Shown one piece after another: positions 26,411 to 39,555 of a stretch of DNA of 64,000 nt (positions are counted from its first letter, which is position 1; every line of letters begins with the position of its first letter). Below the pieces are notes generated by a model. That model was given only the letters and a program-made list of their open reading frames with translations, made no database searches and was not told the DNA's origin. The stretch covers positions 17,039,756 to 17,103,755 of the forward strand of contig NC_019880.2 of the NCBI RefSeq assembly GCF_002234675.1, given 5' to 3'. Origin of the DNA: Oryzias latipes (taxonomy: Eukaryota > Chordata > Actinopteri > Beloniformes > Adrianichthyidae). The position numbers were made by a program, and so were the translations under genes.

Positions 26411-29400
26411 CAGCCCCAGGAAATATGATGAAATGGTCTCAAAGGTGTTGGCAATTGTGTTGTTTAGATGACAACATAGCAACATAGATGACATTGAAAA
26501 CATTTACAACTAGATCCTGAGGAACTAACTAATGTTTAACCATCTACAAGCCTGTCATGGCAGTCATTTAGTACCGCAGTGTAAACACCTCTGGCCACAG
26601 GGAAGGTGGAGGCTGCTGGATGAAGACATATTTACATATCTTTATGTTTTGGAGATGTTTTCACTTCAAGTTGAGCACCAAAAAACAGTATCTGAATGAA
26701 ACAGGACAGAGATGAACTCTCATGTGGAGGAAGAAAAAAACAGCCTGCTGACTAAAGGAATAAGGATTGAAGTAAAACAAGAAAAGATTGTGGAGACACC
26801 CACAGTCTACTAAACCAGAAACAGGCTGTGGGAATCGGGCCACATTACACACCTAGAGAGGTGTGATTGTAACTTAATTATTAAAAAAAAAATGAATGCA
26901 AAGAAGTCGGATTTCCAAAAGTGCAATGTATGAGACAGGTGACTCAGCTTACACCCTGCACAGCTTTGGAGAAGGTGTATGGTTGCTAACCCTTTGGAAA
27001 TGCTAATGAGCAAACTTGAGAAAGAGACGGTTGTGATGCAGCAATCCAGAGCAACAGAATGGTCAAAAAAAGAAGAAATTCAAAGACGCTTTAATGAGGA
27101 GGAAGGAAAGATGCAAGGGTGTGCAAACAACAATGATGCACACTTTAGCTATGGCCCCTATTCAAGAGACAACATCAGAGCTTTCAACCCAGAGAAGCCT
27201 GTTCACAAGAGATGAATAGTAAAAGACTAGAATTTTTAATTGTGCATCAATGAAAATGTCAAATATGTGCTTCGTAATTATTCTGATTGCATTGTTTTTA
27301 ACATCAAGCCAAGTAGCTGAAATAAAATGACATTACTAAAAAATCCAGAATAGTCTCTTAAGTGTGACCAGGTTATGACAGCTTTCTGCTACAAAGAAAA
27401 AGTTTGTTTACAAAAATAAAAGACCTTTTTCTTCCCTAAATAGTTCAGAGAATAAGTCATATTGTCCACAAAGACCCACATTCATCACTCAACAGCTCAC
27501 AGTAATCTTGTTGTTGACACTCTTTTTAGTCATTTGGCACTTATTCGTTCATCGTCAGATTTGAAATTAGATCATCTGGGCCTTGAAACGGAGATGAAAG
27601 AAACCACCCCAGTTCAAATAGATTGTTAGCTCTCACAGAGCAAATTCAGCTGGGAATTGGGCTAGACTTCAGTTGTGTGTGTCCGTTTGCGAGGCCTCAT
27701 GCATCTTAACACGTGTATGTGTGTGACTCCGTGTGAAGTTATTTTATCTCGCAACTGGATTTGCGTGTCATGCCGGGAACAAATAGGAAGAGACTGTTCG
27801 CTTGCACAGCTGCATGTCCAGAGGCTGTTGGGTGGCCACCTCTTATCGCCACCACATACAGCAGCGTATTGTTTGGCCAAATGAGAGCTTTACTCTCTCA
27901 TTAAGGTCACTGGGTGAGAGGATGGGAACTCAGAGGCGGAAACCCATGACACTTTGGGTTCTGCTTAAGGGAAGACACTTGTGTTGAACTTGTTTGTGGG
28001 TACGGTGGTGAATAAACAGCAAATATATTGCTTTTATCTGGGGTGAGAACTCAAATCTGCTGGTGATTGTTGCAGTGGGAAAGTAGATTCATTCAGAACA
28101 TGCATGACAGGGGCCTCTTTGCACAACCGCTGCTCAGTTTTCAGTGGCACGTCAGGAAAATGGCTCCCTCTTGTGTTAAATGAAAGGGGTTCAAGTCCAT
28201 GCTAGACATTCAAAAACGAAACTATTTTCCTCTGACAGTCCCCTAAACTTTTAATGGTATGGCAGTACTCTGAGTTGCTGTTGTACTTTATTCAATTTTG
28301 ATCAATAATTATGATCATAAAGTTTGCGGATGAGTCTGAGTTCCTTTGGATGACAACACAAGAGACATCTGCGCGCCCACAAGCTGCAAGCCGTGGAGCA
28401 GTTCTCCCTGCGGTTGCTGCGAGAGGAAAACCCATAATGGACTTTAATTGGAGCTTTAATTGTGTGCGGTGGAGCAAAAGCATTGACTTCAAAACCGGTG
28501 GTATCTGAGTGCATGCATGCATCATTTTTTGGGTGAGCTTTTGTGTGTCACCAGATCCACGTGAAAAAGGTTCATTTGGAATCGGAGCGACTGAAAAATC
28601 CTCCTGGATAATGTGATATTAACAAAATTCTGCCCAAAGGGGGAAATGGTAATTGGTCGTTTAGGGGTTTTTAAGAAGACTTGAAAAGTGTCGTTTGTGT
28701 TGATACAGAGATGCATTAAGTGTGAGGGTTACCATCATGTCACTGCTGTCCATGCCCTGTAGATATACTATGTGTATAATACCAGCAGTTCTCAAATCAA
28801 TGATAGCCTTTGACCACTAATGATGGCAGATAATAGGAAACCGTAACGCACGATGACATTTGACCTGGAAGACTTCCCTCCTAGAATCTGCTTTTATGAC
28901 TGAACTTTCCAACTATATTCAACTTGGGTCTAACAGCGGTGCTGAGAGGAGACTGGAAGAGGATACATGAGAAGGAAGTCGTGGTATGGCTACAACATCT
29001 GTGTCGAAAACAAAGAAAAGTATCAGAAGTTGTTGCAGTTGGGGAAGGGGGGGGGGGGGGGGGGGTGATGAAATAGATTATGATAGCAACAGTTGGGAAA
29101 CTTGGAGGAAATGGAACGCAAGTCGCCGTCTTGTTTTCCAGTCGTGTCTGCAGCAGTCGCACACGCTGGCGGAGGGAGACGGGAGCCTGCGGTTCGGCTC
29201 CAGTGACAGCGGCCTGGAGTCAGGGAGGCGAAGCTTCAGGAGCAGCTCCTCGTGTTGGAGAAGCATGTTTGTGTTGGCCCTGAATTAATAACTTTTCATT
29301 TAGTGCGGAAATGACAGGAATAGTAATTAAGGAAATGGAATGATTTTATTGGCCATGATGTTTATATTAAGTTCCAGATGTCAAGCAGCTGCCTGCCCAG

Positions 29401-30485
29401 CAAGAGAGCCTCCCCTACGTGTGCTATCTACAGGAACTGCTGGTAAAAGCAAGATAACAGCACCAATCAAACTCCTGTCTGTGTATGAAAGACGTATAAT
29501 ATTTCGTTCATGAGATGGAGCAAACTCCACTCTCCTCTGAGTAATGTGAAGCCACGAGGTCTGCTCCAGATTTTTATAAATGTGCCCCAAACGTGCAATT
29601 TATTTGCAGATATAAAGTTTCTCTGTTTCAGGCCTGATTTGCCCGACTGGAAAAGTGAATATTAAAGAGCGACTGTTCAGCGTTTTTGGGTGGCCTCCGC
29701 ACATGTGAGATGCCTGTCACACATTGCTACATGTCAGAGCGTTTTAAATGAGGATGGCAACTTTGCAGAGATACTGCCAGTCATTCAGTCTGGAATTCCA
29801 TTTAAAATCTGGCCATTTCCTCTAAACAATAGCTGTTCATTAATCATAATAAAAAAAGACAGATTAAAAAAAGATAGAAAACTGACTAACTGCCAAAGCC
29901 ATGCATAAGCCAAAATAATTTATTCCTATTTGTATTGAACTAAAACTTATTTTATTATAAATGAACTAATAAATGAATACTATAAACGAACTACTGGAAT
30001 TTAATTGATTACGTTAACTATAAAATTGGATTGATGAAAAACTACAGTTTGTAGCCACACCAGGAGCTTGTTCTTAATGCTTTGCCCCACAAACAAAATG
30101 CAAACAAATAGAGAAATAAACAAAATGTTCTTATTTTTATCTAGTTTTGACATAATCTGAACATGTACCAAACCATGAACTGTAATTTTAGACATATTTT
30201 ATCTGTAATCTTAAACAATTCAGTTGTAACTAATTTTTATTTATGGGACAAAAATAAATAAAATTGCCCTGACTAAGTGTTTTACTTACTACTTTTTGTT
30301 GATCTAATGAGGAAGTGAGAAGTCTGCTTTTTTTTTTAAATGCTTTTTGAACCATGGTTGTTTGGATCATGAAAATATGAATTTAGTTTGTTCCTAGTTT
30401 TGTAATAGTTAATTCTGCTATTAGTTCCAGATGTAAACCTGAAATAACACAGAAGATCACTTAAACATTTCACATAAAAGTCATA
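26411..30485. other. Intergenic, no confirmed gene
   Basis: Contains a poly-G run (29047-29065) and one weak exon candidate listed separately. The blocks at about 27660-27880 and 28310-28500 are mixed-composition DNA with short overlapping frames on both strands and no recognisable protein. Confidence 0.4.
29142..29288 (+). other. Weak candidate 3'-terminal coding exon
   Basis: A pyrimidine-rich tract and AG (CTTGTTTTCCAG, ending 29141) precede a GC-rich 49-codon frame. It includes a Ser/Gly/Arg-rich stretch (SLRFGSSDSGLESGRRSFRS) and ends in TAA. Composition differs sharply from the AT-rich surroundings and resembles coding sequence. No family recognised, no upstream exon identified and all three frames on this strand stay open, so it may be a CpG-rich regulatory patch instead. 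Confidence 0.2.
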
Positions 30486-30685
30486 AAACCATTGGCATTG
30501 CCTCCCACCAGAGGCAAAAACACCTTGCCTCTAGTGGGAGGTTGGCGCCAGTGTTTGGCAGTGGAGCCGCCACCAGTGTGTGAATGTGTGTGTGAATGTG
30601 TGTTTGACTGGGTGAATGGGTCTGTGACTTCAGCTTTGGGCCTTGTAGGTAGAAAAGTGCTATATAAGTATACGCCATTTACCAT
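30486..30685 (+). mobile_element. tRNA-derived SINE-like repeat, copy 2 (5'-truncated)
   Basis: Matches the 3' two-thirds of the copies at 26150 and 50748, from CTTGCCTCTAGTGGGAGG through GGTTGGCGCCAGTG, a TG-rich stretch and CTTTGGGCC to TATACGCCATTTACCATT. The tRNA-like head is missing, as in a typical 5' truncation. Confidence 0.7.
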
Positions 30686-30840
30686 TTTAAAACAATTTGA
30701 AAAGTATAAAACTATTGCTTGTAAATTAAAGTTATTCATCGCTGTAATATTTTAATGAATTAAAGATTACATTAAAATACAGAAGAGGATCAGGGCCATG
30801 GAGAAGAAGAAGGACAAAAAAAATTCTGACTTTTTTCTCC

Positions 30841-31018
30841 GAATTCTGACTTCAATCTCAGAAATACGAACTATGGAGGCCTGTGAGCTACTGCCTTCAG
30901 TTATCTTTAGTAGCACTGTGGAGTCATACATGCAGCAGTGGAAGTAACAAAAATGTTCTCTTTAAGTTTCTTTTTGCGCTGTTGTTAACCAGAAGAGGCC
31001 AGTGTGTTAACAGAAGAA
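30841..31018 (+). repeat. Long inverted repeat, left arm
   Basis: Pairs with 32553-32720 on the opposite strand. Shared blocks are GAGGCCTGTGAGCTAC, TATCTTTAGTAGC, GTGGAGTCATAC, GTAACAAAAATG, TTCTCTTTAAGTTTC and GTGTTAACAGAAG. Clearly homologous over about 170 bp with scattered differences. Confidence 0.7.
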
Positions 31019-31299
31019 AAGCATTTATTTTTGGGGAATTTGTCAATAAAAGTCCTACAGAGCTAGCATTTTGTAACTGTTACCAGACCTAAAACGTCTT
31101 TTAAAAATGTACGGGTGGGTGAACATCTGTGACTGACAGTTGTTGTGCATTTCTACACACATTCTGTGTAGTTTTGTTTGCATGCAGCCTGTTTGTTTAC
31201 ATTCAACTACCCGATCATTTCATCCAGAAGATGTCAATGTAAATGTAAAAAGATGTAAATCTCCGGAAATGAGATGATACATAGGTTAATAGGTTAATA

Positions 31300-31492
31300 C
31301 ATGTTATTTGGCTTCTCTAAATCGTCCATAGGTGTGTCTCTGAGTGTGTATGGGTGTGTGATTTTCAGCCCTGCTACGGACTGGCGTCCTGTCCAGGGTG
31401 TCCCCTGCCTTCCCCCACGAGTGGCCAGGATAGGCTCCAGCAGCCCCATGACCCAGAAAGGGACAAAATGGGTTTAGAAGATGAATGACTGA
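31300..31492 (+). mobile_element. L2-like LINE 3'-end relic
   Basis: Carries the characteristic tail GGACTGGCGTCCTG, TCCAGGGTGTCCCCTGCC, AGGATAGGCTCCAGCAGCCC, CATGACCC and GGTTTAGAAGATGAATGA. It is 5'-truncated, non-coding and lies between the arms of the long inverted repeat. Confidence 0.65.
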
Positions 31493-32361
31493 ACGAAGGT
31501 TGTCGTGTTTTCTAACTATGCGTGACTATATAAATAACGGCGAACAATCTTTATTTAGACTTTATATCAATATTTTGCTCTCAGGCTTCTTATCACCTCA
31601 TTCGTTAGATATTATTAGCCTCTTATTGGTGAATATGCAGCATAGGACGGTGCCACATTGAATAATTATCCATTTTCATAACATTTATTAGCAGACCACA
31701 CAGATGCTCTTTCTTTACATTTGCGTGAGTGTAAATGAGACTCAGGGTGTGGAAGTTTCATGACACGTTGGAGTAACGTTGCGTATCCAAGGCAACCGTC
31801 ATCTCTTCCTCTGAGAGGAAAGACAGAGAAAACAGCAAAGTGTTAATTATTTTGAGTACATAAAAAAAAAACACATTAGTGAAGCAAATGACTCGTCTAT
31901 CACTGCTACAATGTTTACAAAGAATGCGTTTTTATTTTTTGACAGGTGTAATTTTGAGAGTAAGGGACAGTTTCAATGTAACGTCATAAAGGTAGTTCTC
32001 CAAAATAAATCAGGTAATCGACATAATGTAGGCCAGGATTTTCTAGGAACACACTTTCATAGTCTATTTGGATGCTCCTAATTTCTCCCAGGTATCAAAT
32101 GTTTATGAGCCTGTAAATAGGTAACATTTATTACTGTCAAAGGTTTGCACATTTGGTTAAACGTCTCGTTTATCCAGGTGATATCTTGAAATTGAGTCTT
32201 GGCATCTGGACTTCAAATCTCTCTTGAAGAAGGAAGATGGAAGTCCAGATGCCCAGAGTTAATTTTAAGACAGGAAGATTGTTTTTTTCTTATATTTTTA
32301 CAGTGATATCAAATAAAACTCATATACTTTTTTTTTATTGATTTGTTTTTCTCTTGTGTAG

Positions 32362-32454
32362 ATTGACAGTGATGTCATTGCTTTGGAGGACGATGCAGCT
32401 CTGGGACAGAAACAAACAACACACACAATCACAATTCACACCAATTTAGATTAA
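32362..32454 (+). other. Weak candidate exon
   Basis: A long pyrimidine tract and AG (TTTTTCTCTTGTGTAG) precede a 30-codon open frame starting IDSDVIALEDDAALGQ and ending in TAA. The acidic peptide looks protein-like, but it lies between repeat arms, is short and matches nothing I recognise. It may be chance. Confidence 0.15.
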
Positions 32455-32552
32455 CCAACTATAAATCTCCACACAGAAAGCACCCCGTTACAAAATGCAA
32501 GCTTTTTTATTGACAAATTCCAAATAAATAAATCTCTTTTTACTCACCTCCT

Positions 32553-32720
32553 GTTCTTCTGTTAACACAGTGGCCTCCTCTGGTAAACATCCAGCATGCA
32601 AAAAGAAACTTAAAGAGAACATTTTTGTTACTTTCACTCTGGCACGTATGACTCCACAGCGCTGCTAAAGATAAGTAGCTCACAGGCCTCTGTAGTTCTG
32701 AGATTTAAGTCAGAATGCTG
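32553..32720 (-). repeat. Long inverted repeat, right arm
   Basis: Reverse-complement partner of 30841-31018. The roughly 1.5-kb spacer contains an L2-like relic and the weak exon candidate. The pair could be the ends of a larger element or two independent insertions. Confidence 0.7.
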
Positions 32721-35000
32721 AGAAAAAAATTAAAATTATGAGACAGAAGTCAGAATTCTAAAACTAAAGTCAAAATACTGCGATGAAAAAAAAAGTCAGA
32801 ATTCTGAGCTTACTCTCTAATTGTCTTTCGTACATTAATGGATTTACAAAAAATCTTTTAAATGTTCACAAAGTTTTATCAAGAAAGTTACTTTTTCCTC
32901 AGTAAATAAAGAACAATGTGCAGGAACAGTCATGAAAGAACAAATGTCCAAAATAAAAAAAAGCTAACGTTTGAAAAAACAAAAATAAAACATAAAAGTG
33001 TTTGCCCCTTCTGACGGGAAAATAATTCACTGAGATGTTTTATTCCAAACTTCTGTTTTAATGTTTGGAAATGTCAAAGTGCTAAACAGCGCCTGATGGA
33101 CCTCCCTCTGATTTGAGAGGTATTTCTCGTGAAGATGTTTTCCTTTTTGCACAGTCCAGCCGTGCCCATTACTGCACCCAGCGGTGTTTTGCTGTGCTGT
33201 GATGTGCTCCCATCTGGTTTCAAGTGAAAATGCATCACTCCATTAACATTGCCTGTGATCTAGAGGATGCTTTAATCTAAGACTATAAACTCCACTTAAT
33301 TACATCCTCCAAAGGAGCTCTATTAGTATAATGCAATCAAACAGGGAGCCCATCCATTTTGGCAAGTCAAACATGCTCAGATGGCTTTTGAAAGTGTTTA
33401 CATTCGTCTTCTGATCAGATCATAAAATCATATTTGAAGGTCCCGAGTTCCAAGGCCTTGATTGATGCATGCGCTTGTGAATACAAGTAAAATGAATTAG
33501 TAATACATGCAAGACTCTGTTCCTTTGCAGCAAAAAAAAAATAAAAAAACAACCTCCGTAACAATTGAGTTTTGGAGAGTCTAAACAGACTCTCTGTGTG
33601 GCAAGCTGATGACTTTATGCTTGACCTTTCATGCATCTCACTTCATAACCCCAAGTCATATTCATAATTGCTTTCTGTGTGTGTCATGCCAGATTTCGAA
33701 GCCGGGTTTTTCAATGATTCTAAACTTCAAAGGGAAGAAGGATGGTCTGGTTTAAAACTACACACTTAAAGCTTCCCTGTTAAACACAGTATTCCTGGCA
33801 ATTGCTTTTGCCATGGTGCCATGATGAAAAGGGCTGACATGCAAACAACTGAGACCAATACAACAAGCCTGGCATTGTTCTTCACGTGTAATAAGTTAAG
33901 TCAGATGTGCAAAAACTAAAGTCTGAGAAATATCAACAAAAGTTCCTTGAACCATGTAAGTTGTTAAAGAGGGTAGATGTGTGATGTGAATTTTTCAAAT
34001 CGATCAAAGGTAAGAGGTAAAAGTAAGTAAAAGAGAAATGTTTAGTGGTTTGTTTATTTCTATAAACAGCTAATTAGTAGTACCCAGCTTGACTTCTATT
34101 AATCCACCATGATAGTAAAAACGAGTTCTACTGATTTAAACCTCTTGAAAGATGATTGTTTGTGTCTCTTCTTTCTTTTTTTTTTAGCTCTGACGTGAGG
34201 AACTGTTCACAACTGTCAAAAGTGTCAAACATGGAAGACCCTGATACTAGACGAACAGGCTGCAACAGGGAGACTGATGACAATTTATTTGGAAACAAAA
34301 CACTGCAGAGCAGGGAAATTTAAATGATCTGGAACTGAGATTAAACAACAGTGATATAAAAATGATGAGACATGGCAGCATGAAAAACGAATATGTGGGC
34401 TAAGAGAAAACTCACTGTGATGTGCAGGCATGTATTTAAACTTATTAAAGAAAAATTAAGTAGTAAGTAGGTTGGAACACAACCAATCAATACAATCAAG
34501 GAAAGCACAGACAAGACAAACTCATTCAAAAGATAACTGGAGGGTAAATAAAAAAAATTAAAAAAAAACAGCAGCAGATTTAAACAGGAATGCTCAAATA
34601 TAATACTAATTAAAACATTTATGTTAGGTCTAATCATGATCTGTTGTATTTCATTTTAAATGTTTATTTAAAAACGCCCTCATTTTGTGACTTTCATGAA
34701 AAAGGTTGTCAGTAAAGTTCTGATAAAATAAAAAATAAAAATGTCAATGATTTTAAATAAAAGGTCAAATTTAATAAATGCTAAAGAGTTGAACATTTTC
34801 CAAAAAAGCAGTGTTGTAATATTAGTACAATAGAGTTCTACTGTTACAGTTGTTATTGTGATTTCTTTTAATGATATTTATAATTTTTTTTTATTATTTT
34901 AGCTTGTATGTTTCATGTTTGTTTAAAATTGTTTAAATGTGTTTTATTCAGCCTTTCAGAAAAAAAAAACCTTTTACGTAATATCCTGTCCTCGTGCCAA
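32721..35000. other. Intergenic, no gene seen
   Basis: AT-rich sequence upstream of syf2. A pyrimidine tract and AG near 34188 precede a 30-codon ATG frame (34231-34323) that I do not consider supported. No other feature recognised. Confidence 0.4.
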
Positions 35001-35034
35001 ACTTCCGCTCTTCTGCTTCCTTTGAAGAAGAGCA
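35001..35034 (+). promoter_or_regulatory. syf2 proximal promoter/5' UTR with ETS-like sites
   Basis: The sequence just upstream of the syf2 ATG contains ACTTCCGCTC and GCTTCCTTTG, reverse-orientation GGAA ETS-type motifs, without a TATA box. That is a common arrangement for housekeeping genes. Motif reading only. Confidence 0.4.
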
Positions 35035-38000
35035 ATGGCGTCACCTGAAGTGGTTAGTTTTTTGTTGTTTTTTAATCTATACATTTCGGCTATACATTTC
35101 TGGGAATCACATTTATTCCTATTTAATATTTCCTTGTCAAGTAAAACGATAAATCTCTTAACTCTTGTTGTTTACCGTGTTGTTTTTTCAAGCTAACCAT
35201 TAGCTAGTTAGCCTAGCCATTAGCTAGTCACTAGCATGGTAAATTCTGTATTTGGTCTTTGTTGTTCTTGACGGTTTTTTAACTGAGCTCGCTGACATTA
35301 AATTGCACCATTCTGTTTCCCTTTTCGTTTGTAGGAAACTCACGCAGCTGCAGGTGACGAACAACAGACGGATTCTTTAGTCTCGCAAAAACGGGAGGCG
35401 AGGCTTCGTAAATTTCGAGAGCTGCATTTTAAACGGGTCTGTCTGTTCAGTCCAAAATATTTGACCTTTGCTATGATTATGTTAAAATACCTAACCACGT
35501 AGTCATACATAAGCGGATTTCTTAATGAATTCTGTAATTTCAACTGATCCAATTATATTATATTATTTATATAATTTAAATCCAATTTATATATGATGAC
35601 TTACATATTTTACTTTTATGGGTTTGTTTAATTAATCTACAGAACGAAGCACGGAAACAGAACCACCAGGAGGTTGTGGAGGAGGATAAGAGACTGAAAC
35701 TGCCCTCCAACTGGGAGGCGAAAAAAGCCCGACTGGAATGGGAGCTTGCTGAAAATGAAAAGAAAAAGGTTTGTGTGTGTTTATGTACTCACACCAATAT
35801 TTTCCGAAACACAACATTCTGTTAAGGTAAATTGGGGTTGTGATTTAAACGCCCATTCCAATGAAAATGGTGTTTTTAACATTTTCCTGTGGTTTTTTTC
35901 TCATGATGGAGGGGAATATAATATATAGATAAGCCTAAAAATATTTCTTTATTCAAATTTCAAATTGTTGTGAATCAGGAGCTGACGGGAAAACGCAGTT
36001 GGTAAAGCTTGTAAGTGTGACATAGAAGCTGCATTTTTGGGCCTCAAGCTCCCACTGTGCTCCATTCTTGTAGACAACTAGATCCATGCACATCTGCGTT
36101 CTCCTCGTGCCGCCTGGGATCTGGCTCAAAACTAAGGCTGTATGGCGCTGATAGTGCTCGCCATTTTTGTTGCACTTGTTATGTTAGGTTGGAGGGTGTG
36201 AGAGGCTGTAAGCTAGCAGGAGAGAGTTGACCGAAGGATTTTGGGAAGCAGAGGCGGGCTTGAATCGTGACAACAGATCCACCTACGACTCAGCGGCAAA
36301 TTTCTAATTAACTCCAGCCATTTTGCTGAAACTATGTCCTAGAAAATGACAGTTTTTTGTGTGTTTTTTTTTAAATTCTGGCTAAAAACTGCATAATCAT
36401 AATAAACAAACCACAGGAAATACTTTAAAAAATAAATCAAAAGATGGAATAGGGTGGGATTTTAAAGCTCTAAAAAAAGAAGCTGGAGTACAATCCTCTG
36501 CTCTATACTAATTAAAAAAGAACCTTTGATGTTTGTGTCTTTCTGTTTATTTCCTTTAAAGTCAAATCGCAGACATTGATTGTGAAATGTTGAATTATAC
36601 TCAATTATGTGACAGATTCAGTGTTCAATAGAAGCTAAGATGACATTCGGCTTCATGAAAGAAAAAAATCTTAATCTTTCAAACGATGTATAAATTAAAC
36701 AGTCTAACAGTATATACCTATAGATTCAGAATATTTACATTCTTAGCTTAAGTATTAATTGCAGTATTTAAACAAAGTGTGCTTTTGTAGGAATGTGCTG
36801 CCCGTGGAGAGGACTACAACAGAGTGAAGCTGCTAGAAATCACCGCTGATGATGCAGAGCGGTGGGAAAGGAAGAAGAAGAAGAAAAACCCAGACACGGG
36901 ATTTGCAGGTTGGTATTTGTAGGAAAGACTGACGCCAATAATTTGCTCATACTTGTTTTGTGGGATATTAGTGAGATAATTGCAGCATCATTTAAAGATT
37001 AATTAGTGGCCTGTTGGTGTACTTCTCCAATGCGAGATGCCCCCAGAGAATAAATCTGAACGATTATTATTTATTTATGTTCTGATAAAATCTTTCAATC
37101 TTGTGGCGGTGGAAAAAAGCCAAGCAGCTAACAGAATCTCTCTAAACTAATAAATGTCAATGTGAGCTCTGTTTTGGAACTAAAGCTTTACTGCTTTCTC
37201 AGAATTGGATCTGCAGTGTTTCCTCTTTATATCACAGTTCCACTTTTGCAGTTTTTTTTTTTTTGCATGCTCTTCTTTATTTCCAGCACATCCTGATTGG
37301 CTGTAGAGCATTGTCAATCGGTTTCAAATTTACATAAATCTTTGATCGCTAACAGTGTTATTTTAATGTGTTGGACTGATTTTTCTTGGAAGATTTGAAT
37401 TTTGAGAGTTTAAACAGCTATTTTGCAGTTAAAGTAAAGTAAAGAGAGAAACTGACAAAGATCAGAAGTAAACATGCTGATGAAATGAACTTCTGAATTG
37501 ATCCTACAAGTAGTAGTGTTTCTAGAGTGAACCATTGAAGTCACATTCCAATTGGCTTTTGACCTACGTTCAAAGCATTCCCAGTAGTCTTTTAATTATA
37601 ATTGCCTTTTTTTAAGCCAAATAAAAAAACCTGTTGTTTTTTAAAATCTTTGATCTTAATTGATGATCTTCAGCATTGCAGCTTCACCGAGATGTTTTCA
37701 ACGGTTGCTTTAAACTGTTAAGATTTGCAGAAGAACAGCTTCTGTTCAAAACCAAGCTGGGGAGGGGGCAAGTGCCCATCATTTAAAGCTGTTTTCACTA
37801 AATCTATCAAGAAACCCGACTAAATGGCTGGAACTCTGGGAGAGATCAATCCCTGCAGGGGCTTGAGGAGAGGACAGGAGCTGGCGAGTTGCCTCCGGTC
37901 CTCCCGAAGCCTCGTGCCTGCTTCCTGTTTGTTCCACTAATTATACCTTCTTTTCTTCCTCTCTCCATGTCTGAAAAACCCTCACAACGGACAAAAGGTT

Positions 38001-39403
38001 ACGCCGAGGCCCAGTTCCGACAGTACCAGAGGCTCACAAGGCAGATCAGACCAGACTTGGAAAGTTATGAGAAGCTGAGGGAAGACAGGTGAGCTGAACT
38101 GGAAACTGGTGTCCTTAAAATACGCTGCAACCGCTCAGAACAAACTATAGACAGAAAAATCAACTAAAGTGATTGGAAGTTGAACCTCCTCGTCTTCCCA
38201 AAAACGTATGATGTTCACCAACGCAGCCTCTCGGTTTTGCTTTGAGCCAGAACTCCAGAAATGAGTTTGATTTGATTATTGTTGAAGGAATTCATGCTAA
38301 GGTTCATGCCTAAACGTTTTTCACCCTTAAAAACAAGCTGCTGCATACATAAGCTCAAAAGATGCACCAGATTTGCCCCGAAGCCCCACTTTTCCCATTT
38401 GGATGGTTCCAGTCACGACGATGGAAGAGAAAATCTACTTTGTTTTTAACGCTGATTATTCTTAATGATGTATTTCTAATTCTTTTGCCGGCGCTCCACA
38501 GCGGTGAAGACTTCTACCCCACGTCAAATAGCCTGATCCACGGCACCCATGTTCCCACAAAGGACGGCATTGACCGCATGGTGGAGGATGTTGAGAAACA
38601 GTAAGTCACATTCACCACAGATAAGAGCCAAAATGTCTTCCAACGTTTTTGACCTTTTTGCTTAATTTGAGTCTGGCCTCTATAACTATCAAGCACTAAT
38701 CAGAGCCAACAAGCAGAGGGTTAATCATAGAACATGTGCTTTTTTGTATCCATTCATAAACTCTTTTTGAGCGCTCTTCCTCTAAACGCTGGTGACCTGT
38801 ACGGCTGTAGCTGTTAGGATTGCCACGGTCACATTCACAGAGGAGCTCTGAAAATAGCTGGAATTTCCACATTTTAGATGGAAATATTAAAATCCTCTAA
38901 CGTCTTGTACTTCAGTCTTTTAGTTTTTCCATGAACTGTTTATTAGCAGAGAGCGCCCCAGGCTTGTGTCGTAGATGCAACTGTTGGGCATTAGACAAGG
39001 TTCAGCTGCCAGTGTGACGCACCTAAAAAATGCTTTGAAAATACTAAATCATGAGCTTGGGAGCTCTCAAACTGACAGTTGGGGTTTTTTGTGTGTGTTT
39101 GAGGTTTTTCTTATTTTGGGGGGCATTTTTTGTACTTCCAAATTTAAATACACAGTCCTAAATTCTGGTTAACATTGGAAATGCCACAGAGGGAGCACAG
39201 ACTGCTTAACAGAACCTTTAATAATCTGCTTCCTCAGGATTGAAAAGCGTGCCAAGTACAGCCGGCGCCGAGCCTACAACGACGACGCAGACATCGACTA
39301 TATCAATGAGAGGAACGCCAAATTCAACAAGAAGGCTGAGCGTTTCTACGGCAAATACACGGCAGAGATCAAGCAGAACTTGGAGAGAGGCACGGCGGTC
39401 TAA
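35035..39403 (+). CDS. syf2: Pre-mRNA-splicing factor SYF2
   Basis: SYF2 (GCIP-interacting protein p29) is a nuclear spliceosome factor associated with the NineTeen complex. Seven coding exons join at GT-AG sites: 35035-35052, 35335-35436, 35643-35768, 36791-36908, 37998-38088, 38502-38600 and 39238-39403. They give 239 residues, close to the human 243. Recognisable blocks run in order: [20 protein letters not shown], then [60 protein letters not shown] and [20 protein letters not shown], ending NLERGTAV. The protein is highly charged and helical, as known for the family. The N-terminus (MASPEV) is shorter and more divergent than in human; this ATG is the only one in exon 1. Intron 3 contains a TTAA-type element. 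It is tail-to-tail with the first rsrp1 copy. A possible ATTAAA poly(A) signal is at 39550. Confidence 0.96.
35845..36465 (-). mobile_element. TTAA-type element, copy 4, in syf2 intron 3
   Basis: Runs TTAAACGCCCATTCCAATG to GGTGGGATTTTAA, with TTAA at both ends, opposite in orientation to copies 1-3. Read on the minus strand it contains the shared AAAATGGCGAGCACTATCAG start of the P2X7-like relic, interrupted by a stop, then GATCTAGTTGTC. Lies within intron 3 (35769-36790). Confidence 0.7.
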
Positions 39404-39549
39404 GAGGCATCCGTCGAGTCCTTCACTCTTTCTCCAAATTGAGGAGTGTTTTTTAAAGCAGTCTTTATGTTACACTGACAGATATCCCCACGGTTTTTCC
39501 TTATATAATATTAAATGTTGAACAGCCATTTTTCTTAACCTTGCTTTGA

Positions 39550-39555
39550 ATTAAA
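39550..39555 (+). terminator. Possible syf2 poly(A) signal
   Basis: ATTAAA lies about 147 bp after the syf2 stop codon and is the nearest canonical variant hexamer on the plus strand. Confidence 0.35.

Noticed and set aside
34188-34323. Acceptor-like tract followed by a 30-codon ATG frame beginning MEDPDTRRTG, upstream of syf2
   Set aside because: It does not match the SYF2 N-terminus, and the real syf2 first exon at 35035 splices correctly without it.
36869-36895. GAAGAAGAAG run in syf2 as a microsatellite insertion
   Set aside because: It encodes the conserved lysine-rich stretch of SYF2 exon 4 and is ordinary coding sequence.
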